Source: CAVVJA01 sp963801715 (GTDB lineage: Bacteria > Actinomycetota > Actinomycetes > Mycobacteriales > Jatrophihabitantaceae). Taken from it: a stretch of DNA of 64,000 nt. A program made the position numbers and the translations under genes. Each line of letters starts with the position of its first letter. Within the stretch, counting starts at the first letter, position 1. This document shows, piece by piece, positions 25,781 through 34,340 of the stretch. Below the pieces are notes generated by a model that was given only the letters and a program-made list of their open reading frames with translations, did not search any database and had not been told where the DNA came from. The stretch lies in the NCBI GenBank assembly GCA_963801715.1, contig CAWDGB010000002.1:310001-374000 (forward strand), given 5' to 3'.

Positions 25781-26434
25781 GTGCGCGTGCAGATGTCTGA
25801 CCCGCGGGTGACGGTCGTCGTCGTCGACGACCACCCGTTCTTTCGCGATGGCGTGATCCGCGGGCTGACCAACAGCGGCCGGGTGGACGTTGTCGGCGAG
25901 GCGGAGAACGGGCGGGAAGCACTCGACGTCATTCGCCGTGAGGAACCGGCCGTTGCCGTCGTCGACTACCAAATGCCGGAGATGGACGGGGTGGCGGTCG
26001 TGCACGCGGTGGTGCGTGACCATCTGCCAACACGGGTACTGCTGCTGTCCGCGGTCACCGACAGCGCCGTAGTGTTCCGGGCCCTCGAAGAGGGCGCCGC
26101 TGGCTACCTGTCGAAAGACGCCCGGCGCGGCGAGATCGTCGATGCGGTGATGCGGGTCGCAGCGGGGCACACCGTGGTACCGGCCGAGCTGGCCGGAGCG
26201 CTTGCCAGTCAGATCCGGCTGCGGGCGTCCTCGAACGCGCCCGTGCTGAGCGAGCGGGAACAACAGGTCCTGCGCGGCTTCGCGCGCGGCCTGTCTATCC
26301 CGCAAGTCGCGCAGGAGTTGTTCATCGGAGCGAGCACCGTCAAGACGCACACTCAGCGGCTGTACGAGAAGCTCGGCGTATCCGACCGGGCCGCCGCCGT
26401 CGCGGAAGCCATGCGACAGGGTCTGTTGGAATAG
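25781..26434 (+). CDS. LuxR/NarL-family response regulator
   Basis: 217 residues from GTG 25781; ATG 25793 is equally possible (MSDPRVTVVVVDDH). Receiver: DDH at 16-18, phospho-acceptor Asp62 in VVDYQMPEMDG, Lys in YLSKDARRGE. The C-terminal LuxR helix-turn-helix is LSEREQQVLRGFARGLSIPQ then GASTVKTHTQRLYEKLGV. It pairs with the divergent HisKA_3 kinase. A strong hairpin follows and separates it from the convergent ABC exporter gene, which may be a target. Confidence 0.93.
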   Translation: MRVQMSDPRVTVVVVDDHPFFRDGVIRGLTNSGRVDVVGEAENGREALDVIRREEPAVAVVDYQMPEMDGVAVVHAVVRDHLPTRVLLLSAVTDSAVVFRALEEGAAGYLSKDARRGEIVDAVMRVAAGHTVVPAELAGALASQIRLRASSNAPVLSEREQQVLRGFARGLSIPQVAQELFIGASTVKTHTQRLYEKLGVSDRAAAVAEAMRQGLLE

Positions 26435-26440
26435 CCGGCC

Positions 26441-26464
26441 GGGCGAGCCGCAGACGGCTCGCCC
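26441..26464. terminator. Perfect 10-base hairpin between convergent genes
   Basis: GGGCGAGCCG (26441-26450) and CGGCTCGCCC (26455-26464) pair perfectly around loop CAGA. It lies 7 bases after the response-regulator stop and 7 bases before the end of the ABC exporter gene on the other strand, so it can terminate both. Confidence 0.8.
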
Positions 26465-26471
26465 GTGGCTG

Positions 26472-29400
26472 TTACTCGTAGGCCAACGCGTCGAGTGGAT
26501 TGAGTCGGGCCGCCCGCCGAGCCGGGAAGATCGCGGCGAAGAGGCCCACAATGATCGCGATCACCAGGAAGATGATCAGCTGTGGTACCGGCACCACGAA
26601 GCTGGTGAAGTCCAGCCGGGAGGTCAGCAGACCGGCCAGCACCAATCCGAGAACTATCCCGATCACCGCACCGATCAATGCGGTGATGACACTTTCTTGC
26701 CTGATCATTTGGCGGGTCTGACGCCGGGTCAGTCCGATCGCCCGCAGCATGCCGATCTCGCGGGTCCGCTCGAATACCGTGAGGACGAGCGTGTTGACGA
26801 TCCCGAACAGGCTGACCACCACCGACAACGCCAGCAACACGTAGAGGATGTTCAGTATGTTCTGCAGCCCGCTCACCTGGTCCTTCTTGAACTGGCTGCG
26901 GGTCGACGCCTTGGCGTTCGGGAAGTCCTTCAACGAGTTGTCGAGGGCCTGGGTGTTCTGGCTGGTCACCCCGCCGTTCATCTTTGCGAACGTGTAGACA
27001 TTCAGGGGCTGCGAATAGTACCGGTCGAACGTCGGAGTCGACATCGTCACGGCACCGAAGGGCGAGCCGCCCGGCGGACTCTTGAAGATTCCCATGATCT
27101 TCAGATTTGCCGTCTTGCCGCTCGGCACCTGAACAGACACAGGTGATCCGATGTCGAGGTGATGGCTTTTCGCGTACTTCTCCTCGACGAACGCTCCGGT
27201 CGCACCGAGTTCGGCGAACACGGCTTGCGAACCCTTCGCCCAGTCAACCGCCAGCACCTGCCCGGCCTGCTTGTCGACCCCGGTCACCTGAACCGTCGAG
27301 CCGAAGACCCGACCCGCGTCGCCCCGTACACCGGATACGACCTCGGCGCCTGGTGCGGTAGCCGCTGCAGCCGCGACGCTCGGCGGCAGGGGGTCGAAGT
27401 TGTTCTGCGCGGTGATGGCGTAGTCCGCGATGAAGATCTGGTCGACGGCATCCTCGAACGGCTTGATGATGCCGGCGGCAAACGTGGCCATGAGCGTCAC
27501 CAATGCCAAGCCGATCATCAACGCGGCCGCCGTCGCGGCCGTTCGCTGCGGGTCGCGCTCGCTGTTCTGAGCGCCGAGGTCGGTGGTCGCCCGTTCCGTC
27601 ACGACTCCGGGGAATCCGACCGGCCAGTCCGGCTCCCACGAGGTGAACCGCCGTCTAGCGGCCATCACCACGACGATCACCAGTATCAACGGGTTCAGCA
27701 CAGCACCGAGTACGAATGCACCGACCCGCCGTCCGGTCGAGCCCGGGCCCCACGCCCCGTAGCGGAGCAGCCAGTACGGCAATGTGAAGAACGGCCAAAT
27801 CAGGGCGGAGAGAATGACGACGGACCAGCGGGCAACCGGGTTCGCGGCGGCGGCCAGCGGGCGGACCAACCGCGACGAGAACAGCGCGACGCCGATGAAT
27901 ACCAGCAGCGCGCCGCCGAGCATGAAGATCAGGACCTGCGCTGTGTTGAGGCCCGACACGAACAGTCCGACGATGATGCCGGCAAAACCGAGCGCGATCA
28001 CCAGCGCTGCGCCGATGCCGCGGTACCGGTGGAAACGGCCCGGCGGCAGCGTGGCCCCTTCCCGAACGGCGGCAATAGGGGGCACCCGCGTCGCCCGCAG
28101 TGCCGGCCGAAGGCTCGCGAGCACGGTGATCACTATGCCCACGGCGAGAGCGACGACGATCGTGCGGGTTTGGAATACCAGACCGTTGTTCGGCAGCGTC
28201 ACGCCGAACGAATCGAAGAGCTTGAACAGTCCAATGGCCAGCAGCAGCCCCAGCAACAGGCCGCTGACCGACGCGAGCACACCCATGATCACGGACTCGA
28301 GGATGACGCTTCGCAACACCTGACGCCGGGATGCTCCGAGCGTGCGGAGGGTTGCGAACTCGCGGGTGCGTTGCGCGATCGTGATCGACAACGAATTCGC
28401 GATCACGAACGAGCCGACGAACAGCGCGATGCCCCCGAAGGCAAGCAAGAAGGTCTGCAGGAACGAGATGAAGCCGGTGGTGTCCTCGGCGTTCTTGGCC
28501 GCCTGCTCGCTGCCGGTGCGGACCTGCGTTCCCGGGGGGATGACCTTCGCGACCTGACTCTCCAGTTGCTTCGGGGACACGCCGGGCTTGGCCGCAACCA
28601 GAATCTGATCGAGCTGGCCCCGCTTATCGAACAGGGTCTGCGCCGTGTTCAGGTCGAATCCGGCGATCGTGGCACCGCCAATGGACGACACAGCGCCGAA
28701 GTTCACCAACCCGGAGATGCGAAACTCGCGCACCGGCCCACGGGACTGCACTCCGATGCGCTGGCCGACCGCGAAGTTCTTCTTGTCCGCAGTGCCGCGA
28801 TCTATGACGACCTCCCCGGGCTGCGGCCAGGCTCCGGACACCAGGGTGAGCGTGTTGAATTCCGGCTTCGTCGGGTCGACGCTGAATCCGAGATTGGGCG
28901 CCCCGCCGAAGGTGATCGCTTTACCGTCGTGACCGATCAGGTGGGCGTCACCCTGGACCTGGCCGACGGCCGAATTTACCTCGGGCAGGGCCGTGATCCG
29001 CTTGAGCACGGACTCGTCGAACGAGGGTGCCCCGTTCGTGCCGTTTCCTTGGTCGCCCGCTGAAAATGCCGGCTTGCCCGTGACCGCGACGTCCGTGTTC
29101 TTGTAGGTCTGCTTGAAGATCGAGTCGAATGCCGTCGAGATCGAGTCGGTGAGCACGTACGTACCGCTCACCAGAGCAACTCCGAGCACGACGCCGAGCG
29201 CGGTGAGAATTGTCCGGAGCTTGCGGGCCAACAGTCCGCGCACCGCGAACTTGATCACCGGTACTCCAACTCCTCGACCGCGGCGCGTATCTCGTGCGCG
29301 GTCGACCGGGGCAGTGCCTCGACGATGCAGGCCGTCCGCCAGGAGGAGCACCTGATCGGCCATCGCCGCGGCCTGGGCGTCGTGCGTCACCATGACTGTC

Positions 29401-30020
29401 GTCTGGCCATATACGTCGACGGACGACCGCATCAACTCCAAGATGTCGGCACTTGATCGGGAGTCGAGGTTGCCGGTTGGCTCGTCGGCGAAGACCACGG
29501 TCGGCCGAGAGACCAGGGCGCGCGCGATGGCGACGCGCTGCTGCTGGCCACCGGACAGTTCGGCCGGTCGGTGCGAGAGCCGATCGGACAGCCCGACCCG
29601 ATCGATGAGCTCCTCGAACCAGCCATCCTCCGGCTTGGTCCCGGCGATGGTGAGCGGGAGCAGGATGTTTTCTCGCGCGGTGAGCATCGGCAACAAGTTG
29701 AAGAACTGGAAGACGAAGCCGATGTGGCGCCGGCGAAGCTTGGTGAGCGCTGCATCACCCAGAGTAGTGATCTCGGTGTGATCGATCTCCACGGAACCGG
29801 ACGTCGGCCGATCCAGCCCAGCCAGGATGTGCATGAGGGTTGACTTGCCGGACCCGGACGGACCCACGACGGCGGTGAGCTGCCCCACCGGTATGTCGAC
29901 GGTAATGCCGCGGAGGGCTGACACGGCCGTGTCACCCTCGCCATATACCCGGGTGATATCGCGCGCCGCGACTACCGCGTCGTTCGCCACCGCGATCGCG
30001 CCGTACTCGTTGGTGGTCAT
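26472..30020 (-). CDS. MacB/FtsX-type ABC exporter, ATPase and permease read as one frame through an apparent frameshift
   Basis: As sequenced, one frame encodes 1182 residues. Residues 1-~230 are a LolD/MacB-like ATPase: Walker A GPSGSGKST, signature LSGGQQQRVAIARAL, Walker B VVFADEPTGNLD. From the GTG at 29258 a 928-residue permease starts (IKFAVRGLLARKLRTILTALG) with two FtsX/MacB halves, each having a large extracytoplasmic domain. The linker between them is abnormal: the usual ATPase tail is present one base out of frame and ends in a TGA overlapping the permease GTG (see 29255-29330). Ancestrally these were two coupled genes, ATPase 29255-30020 and permease 26472-29258. The complex probably exports lipoproteins, peptides or antibiotics. 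It is divergent from lutA. Confidence 0.88.
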   Translation of the reverse strand: MTTNEYGAIAVANDAVVAARDITRVYGEGDTAVSALRGITVDIPVGQLTAVVGPSGSGKSTLMHILAGLDRPTSGSVEIDHTEITTLGDAALTKLRRRHIGFVFQFFNLLPMLTARENILLPLTIAGTKPEDGWFEELIDRVGLSDRLSHRPAELSGGQQQRVAIARALVSRPTVVFADEPTGNLDSRSSADILELMRSSVDVYGQTTVMVTHDAQAAAMADQVLLLADGLHRRGTAPVDRARDTRRGRGVGVPVIKFAVRGLLARKLRTILTALGVVLGVALVSGTYVLTDSISTAFDSIFKQTYKNTDVAVTGKPAFSAGDQGNGTNGAPSFDESVLKRITALPEVNSAVGQVQGDAHLIGHDGKAITFGGAPNLGFSVDPTKPEFNTLTLVSGAWPQPGEVVIDRGTADKKNFAVGQRIGVQSRGPVREFRISGLVNFGAVSSIGGATIAGFDLNTAQTLFDKRGQLDQILVAAKPGVSPKQLESQVAKVIPPGTQVRTGSEQAAKNAEDTTGFISFLQTFLLAFGGIALFVGSFVIANSLSITIAQRTREFATLRTLGASRRQVLRSVILESVIMGVLASVSGLLLGLLLAIGLFKLFDSFGVTLPNNGLVFQTRTIVVALAVGIVITVLASLRPALRATRVPPIAAVREGATLPPGRFHRYRGIGAALVIALGFAGIIVGLFVSGLNTAQVLIFMLGGALLVFIGVALFSSRLVRPLAAAANPVARWSVVILSALIWPFFTLPYWLLRYGAWGPGSTGRRVGAFVLGAVLNPLILVIVVVMAARRRFTSWEPDWPVGFPGVVTERATTDLGAQNSERDPQRTAATAAALMIGLALVTLMATFAAGIIKPFEDAVDQIFIADYAITAQNNFDPLPPSVAAAAATAPGAEVVSGVRGDAGRVFGSTVQVTGVDKQAGQVLAVDWAKGSQAVFAELGATGAFVEEKYAKSHHLDIGSPVSVQVPSGKTANLKIMGIFKSPPGGSPFGAVTMSTPTFDRYYSQPLNVYTFAKMNGGVTSQNTQALDNSLKDFPNAKASTRSQFKKDQVSGLQNILNILYVLLALSVVVSLFGIVNTLVLTVFERTREIGMLRAIGLTRRQTRQMIRQESVITALIGAVIGIVLGLVLAGLLTSRLDFTSFVVPVPQLIIFLVIAIIVGLFAAIFPARRAARLNPLDALAYE
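29255..29330 (-). other. Displaced C-terminal tail of the ABC ATPase (frameshift site)
   Basis: In the frame one base on from the ATPase, 29326 to 29255 reads IVEALPRSTAHEIRAAVEEL plus EYR and TGA. This is the normal end of the MacB-type ATPase family. It joins the upstream DG of LLLADG if one base near 29327-29330 is removed, and its TGA overlaps the permease GTG (GTGA, 29255-29258). That is the normal coupled arrangement, so the fused frame is very probably the product of a single-base insertion. Confidence 0.8.
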
Positions 30021-30124
30021 GTGCCTCCCCAGTCGGTTGCTCTCGACTAGGACATCACACTCCCCCCGCTGATACCCCTGTGTCGACGTTATTTGTTCAT
30101 CTGGGCCACCGTAGGGTCGATTGC

Positions 30125-30863
30125 ATGCGGGTCGCGCTGTTCGTCACGTGCCTCGTGGACGGCCTCTTCCCAGACGTGGGCAAGGCCACGGTCCGCCTGT
30201 TGCGACGCTTGGGGCACGAGGTCGTGGTCCCGATGAGCCAGACCTGCTGCGGGCAGCTGCTCGTCAACACCGGCTATCCCCGAGAAGCCCTCCCGCTGAT
30301 CCGCAACCATGTCCAGACCTTTCTCGATTACGACGCCATCGTGGTTCCGAGCGGCTCGTGCACGGCATCGATCCGCCATCAGCACGAAACGACGGCACGG
30401 GATGTCGGTGACTTCGCAGCTGGCGGAGGCGGCCAAGGTTGTGGGGCGCCATACCTTCGAGCTGTCGGAGTTTCTCGTCGACGTGCTGGAGATCACCGAC
30501 GTCGGCGCTTACTTTCCGCACCGGGTCACGTATCACCCGGCGTGCCACTCGCTGCGCGCGCTCAAGGTCGGGGAACGTCCGCTGCAACTGCTACGGGCCG
30601 TTCGCGGGATCGACCTGGTGCCGCTGCCGGACGCGCAATCCTGTTGCGGTTTCGGCGGAACCTTCGCGCTGAAGAACCCCGACGTGTCGACGGCGATGCT
30701 GGCGGACAAGATGAGCGCGGTGCTCGATACCGGAGCGGAGATCTGCACGGCGAACGACGCCTCGTGCCTGATGCATATCGGCGGCGGCCTATCGCGGCTG
30801 AACACCGGAGTGCGCACCATGCATTTGGCCGAGATCCTGGCGGCAACGGACGAGGCGCCGTGA
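30125..30863 (+). CDS. lutA: LutA-type (Fe-S)-binding oxidoreductase subunit, frameshifted
   Basis: The product would be 245 residues. The first part (ATG 30125; MRVALFVTCLVDGLFPDVG, SQTCCGQ, VVPSGSC) is in one frame. From about 30420 the rest (LAEAAKVVGRHTFELSEFLV, YHPACHSLR, SCCGFGGTFALKN, SCLMHIGGGLSRL) is in the next frame, up to TGA 30861-30863. Removing one base at about 30410-30420 restores a normal-length LutA with both CCG domains. LutA is part of the LutABC lactate-to-pyruvate oxidation complex. The gene is divergent from the ABC exporter and coupled to lutB by TGATG. It is either a pseudogene or carries an assembly error. Confidence 0.85.
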
Positions 30864-32296
30864 TGGACGCTGACCTGCCAAGGGCGCCGGCCGGGGTTGG
30901 CCAGCTGCGCGGTACAAGATCGTTCCCAGTCGCTGCCCGGGAAGCGGTCAACAATGCTCAACTACGCCGCAACGTCGGCGCTGCGACGGCCACCATTCAG
31001 GCCAAGCGGGCGGAGGTCGTCGACGAGCTGCCCGACTGGCCCGAGCTGCGAGCAGCTGGCGCGGCGATCAAGGACGACGTGCTCGCTCATCTCGACCAGT
31101 ACCTCGTCCAGCTCGAGACGGAGGTCACCGCCCGCGGCGGCACGGTGCACTGGGCGCGGGACGCCGTCGAAGCGAACCGGATTGCCATCGACCTGGTGCG
31201 CCGAGCCGGCGCGTCCGAGGTCGTCAAAGTGAAGTCGATGGCGACCCAGGAGATCGGTCTCAACGACGCGCTCTCCGGCGCCGGAATCACCGCTTGGGAA
31301 ACCGACCTGGCCGAGCTCATCGTCCAGCTCGGGCACGACACGCCGAGCCACATCCTGGTGCCGGCGATCCATCGCAACCGGGCCGAGATCCGTGACATCT
31401 TCCGTCGCGAGATGCCCGGCGTCGACGCTGATCTGACCGACAGCCCAGCCGCATTGGCCGAAGCCGCCCGAAAATACCTGCGGCAAAAGTTCCTGACCGC
31501 TGACGTCGCGATCAGCGGCGCCAATTTCGCAGTCGCCGAAACCGGAACGCTGGTCGTGGTCGAGTCCGAGGGAAACGGCCGGATGTGCGTCACGCTTCCC
31601 CGGATGCTGATCACGGTCATGGGGCTGGAAAAGCTGGTACCACGCTGGCGCGATCTCGAGGTGTTCCTGCAGCTGTTACCGCGATCGTCGACCGGTGAGC
31701 GGATGAACCCCTATACGTCGATGTGGTCTGGGTCGATCGAGGGGCAGGAGTTTCACCTGATATTGCTGGACAACGGCCGAACGGCCACTCTCGCGGACCA
31801 GCAGGGCCGGGCGGCGCTGCGATGCATCCGCTGCTCGGCCTGCCTGAACGTCTGCCCGGTCTACGCGCGGACCGGCGGGCACGCATACGGCTCGGTGTAC
31901 CCAGGTCCGATCGGTGCCGTCCTGTCACCGCAGCTGACCGGGGTGGCGGCCAACTCGAGCCTGCCCTTCGCGTCGTCCCTGTGCGGCGCCTGCTACGACG
32001 TGTGCCCGGTGGCCATCGACATCCCGACGATGCTCGTCCACCTGCGTGCGGAGGCGGTCGAGAGCGCGCGGCGTCGGCTGCCGTCTCCGGAGCGGTCCGT
32101 CATGGCCGCGGCTGCATGGACGATGGCGGACTCGCAGCGCTGGACCCGAGCGCTGCGCGCGGGCCGGTTGGGCCGCTTGGCGGCTCGGCGCCGGGCTCTG
32201 CCGCCGCCGCTGTCAGCGTGGGTCGCCGCGCGCGACCTGCCCGAGCCACCGCGAGAGACTTTCCGCGATTGGTGGACGCGCGAGGGTCAGCGATGA
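30863..32296 (+). CDS. lutB: LutB iron-sulfur protein
   Basis: 477 residues from ATG 30863; GTG 30860 is possible. An apparent fusion with the first half of lutA is only the consequence of the lutA frameshift. The LUD/LutB domain spans ~60-290 (AVAETGTLVVVESEGNGRM). Two 4Fe-4S clusters are CIRCSACLNVCPVY and CGACYDVCPVAID. The C-terminus is a helical region ending FRDWWTREGQR. It works with LutA and LutC in L-lactate oxidation in the cytoplasm. It overlaps lutC by ATGA. Confidence 0.92.
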   Translation: MDADLPRAPAGVGQLRGTRSFPVAAREAVNNAQLRRNVGAATATIQAKRAEVVDELPDWPELRAAGAAIKDDVLAHLDQYLVQLETEVTARGGTVHWARDAVEANRIAIDLVRRAGASEVVKVKSMATQEIGLNDALSGAGITAWETDLAELIVQLGHDTPSHILVPAIHRNRAEIRDIFRREMPGVDADLTDSPAALAEAARKYLRQKFLTADVAISGANFAVAETGTLVVVESEGNGRMCVTLPRMLITVMGLEKLVPRWRDLEVFLQLLPRSSTGERMNPYTSMWSGSIEGQEFHLILLDNGRTATLADQQGRAALRCIRCSACLNVCPVYARTGGHAYGSVYPGPIGAVLSPQLTGVAANSSLPFASSLCGACYDVCPVAIDIPTMLVHLRAEAVESARRRLPSPERSVMAAAAWTMADSQRWTRALRAGRLGRLAARRRALPPPLSAWVAARDLPEPPRETFRDWWTREGQR

Positions 32297-32904
32297 CCGG
32301 CGCTCGGGACGAGATACTCGCTCGGGTGCGGCTGGCCCTCGCCGACCGGCCACAACCGCCACCGCCAGCCCGTGAGTACCGCACCGCGGGCACCGCCGAC
32401 GCCGATCTGGACCTGTTCGCGGCCCGCGTCCGCGAGTACGGCGCGACCGTCATCCGGACCGGTCCCGGCGACGTTGCGGCGCAGGTGACAGCCGCCCTGC
32501 GCCACCGCGGGGCGCGTCGGGTCGTGGTGCCGGCCGGCTTCCCGGTCGACTGGGAGCCGGAGGCCGAGCTGCTGCGCGACGATCCGCCGTTGACCACGCA
32601 AGAGCTCGACACTGTCGACGGAGTGATCACCAGCTGCGCCGTCGCAATCGCCGAGACCGGCACAGTCGTGCTGGATCACGGCGCGGGCCAGGGCCGGCGC
32701 GCTCTCACGCTGGTTCCGGACTATCACCTCGTCATCGTCCGAGCCCAGCAGGTGGTGGCCCTGGTACCGGACGGCATCGCGGCCCTGGATCCGGCCCGAC
32801 CGCAGACCTGGATCAGTGGCCCGAGCGCGACGAGCGACATCGAGCTGCGCCGGGTCGAGGGCGTACACGGCCCCCGAACGCTCGACGTCCTGCTCGCCGG
32901 CTGA
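32293..32904 (+). CDS. lutC: LutC (LUD-domain) lactate utilisation protein
   Basis: 203 residues starting at the ATG that overlaps the lutB stop (ATGA). LUD domain: SCAVAIAETGTVVLDHGAGQGRR, then TLVPDYHLVIVRAQQVVALVPD and a C-terminal WISGPSATSDIELRRVEGVHGP, the signature end of the family. It is the third subunit of the LutABC complex. No lutR regulator or lactate permease is visible nearby. Confidence 0.93.
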   Translation: MTGARDEILARVRLALADRPQPPPPAREYRTAGTADADLDLFAARVREYGATVIRTGPGDVAAQVTAALRHRGARRVVVPAGFPVDWEPEAELLRDDPPLTTQELDTVDGVITSCAVAIAETGTVVLDHGAGQGRRALTLVPDYHLVIVRAQQVVALVPDGIAALDPARPQTWISGPSATSDIELRRVEGVHGPRTLDVLLAG

Positions 32905-32919
32905 CCAAGTCGACGAGGG

Positions 32920-34102
32920 TCAGTCGGCCTCGGCGTTCTCGGGCTCGGCCACCCACGCGGAGAACACCGGCAGGCCGTCCCACGGACTCTCGTCCGACTC
33001 AACGGTGGCGACGACGGCGTAGGGATGGCCGAATCGCAATGTCGCGGTTCGCTTGACGCCGTCGCCACCGAATGCCGCGGCCAGCCGAACGCCGAGGGTA
33101 GTGACCGCCGCGGCCTCGAATCCCTCGCGGGAGTAGCGGGCATACGCGGACTGCCGCGCGTCGTAATCCCAGTCCCCTTTCGGCAAGAGCGCGATCAGCG
33201 CTCCAGCCGCCTCGTCGAACCCGAGACCAGCCACCCCAGCCAGCTCGTGGTCGCGACCGAGCCGACCACGCCGGCAGCACGGCCACGCAGTCCTCCTGCC
33301 GACCGCCCCGGTGGGATGGCGCTTCGGCAATGGTCCACAGCGGCGCATCACCGAGCGGCAGGTCGAAGAGCGACGTGCGGGCGGTCGTTCCGGCCGCTGC
33401 CTCGTGCGCGGCAGCCAGTACGTCCGCGGTCGCCACTTCGGTGGCGGCGATGACGGACGTCACGGCCAGGCCGAGCTCGTCACGGGCCGTGTGGACAGCG
33501 ACTCGCCCGGCGCGATCGGTCTGCGCGATGTAGCAATCGTGACCGGACTCCGGGCTGCGCAGCACGCGCTGCAGCGCAGTCGCCCACGGGCTGTCCCCCA
33601 GGGCCACGGCCGGCACGACCTCGAACGGGCGTTGCCAGGACACCTTCGTCGCGAGGGCCGACGCCAGGACAAGGACGACGAGCGGCGTGATCCTGATGGG
33701 GAACGCCTCGATCATGCCTTTTGTCCGGTCGCGAGCCCAGGCATCGGCCATGGCCTGGGTCGGAACGTCGCCGCGCTCGACCGCGTCGGGGAGACCGGCA
33801 AGCCAGCCCCGTAACGCATTCGTCTCAGCGGCGCGCTGATGCCACGCCGCGACGGCGCTCGCCACGACCGGGTGCGGCTCGTCGAGCAACCGATCGGCCG
33901 CTTCCGCGGCCAGATCGACCGGAACCCCCAGGACTTCATCGAGCAGCGCCCGATTCTCGCCCGCCGCGGCCGGCGCGGCCAGAGCTAGCACCAGCCAGCC
34001 GCCGAGTGGTGACGCTACGTGATGAGCGCTGCCGGCAACGGCGTGGAATCGCTCGGCATAGCGCGACACCGCTGCGGTGAGTTCGGCTGTCGGCACGGTC
34101 AT
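32920..34102 (-). CDS. Serpin-family protein, frameshifted
   Basis: Read through a one-base correction near 33250-33256 it would be 393 residues. The N-terminal part (34102 to ~33257) has the serpin A-sheet pattern: SPLGGWLVLALAAPAAAGE, and LVLASALATKVSWQRPFEVV, the equivalent of the NAIYFKGKW strand. The C-terminal part lies in the next frame. It has the reactive-centre hinge REGFEAAAVTTLGV with small residues and the terminal RFGHPYAVVATV strand. An intact hinge suggests capacity for inhibition by loop insertion, so the target would be a serine or cysteine protease. No signal peptide is seen. It is convergent with lutC. Confidence 0.75.
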
Positions 34103-34238
34103 GGGGCCCAGCCTGCCAGGTCCGGATGGGCATGTCCTGGGCCGTTCGAGCGGCCGCTCGAGGCGTCGGGAGCTGGTCGCGGCCCGGTCGATTCAGCGAC
34201 TGCCGCTCATTCGTAATCTTCGAGGCGGTCCGGTCGAC

Positions 34239-34263
34239 GCCCGGGGTCGGTAGAGTCCCGGGC
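34239..34263. promoter_or_regulatory. GC-rich inverted repeat upstream of the peptide-binding lipoprotein gene
   Basis: GCCCGGG (34239-34245) pairs with CCCGGGC (34257-34263) around an 11-base spacer, about 80 bases before the start at 34341. It could be a leader hairpin or operator. Nothing else of note is visible between the serpin gene and this one. Confidence 0.25.
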
Positions 34264-34340
34264 TCATGAGCGGCATTCGCCGCAGGGGATCGACGGTGCA
34301 GGCACTGCGGCCTGCGCGAGTCAGAACGGAGACGAGAGGT

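Noticed and set aside
27159..29063. Long open frame of 634 residues antisense to the ABC permease
   Set aside because: Arg/Asp/His-rich text without any fold pattern. It exactly mirrors the conserved permease on the other strand, a typical shadow in GC-rich DNA.
30080..32296. Single 738-residue LutA-LutB fusion
   Set aside because: The middle part is nonsense (GGGGQGCGAPYLRAV...), while the proper LutA C-terminus is intact one base out of frame. The fusion is an effect of the frameshift.
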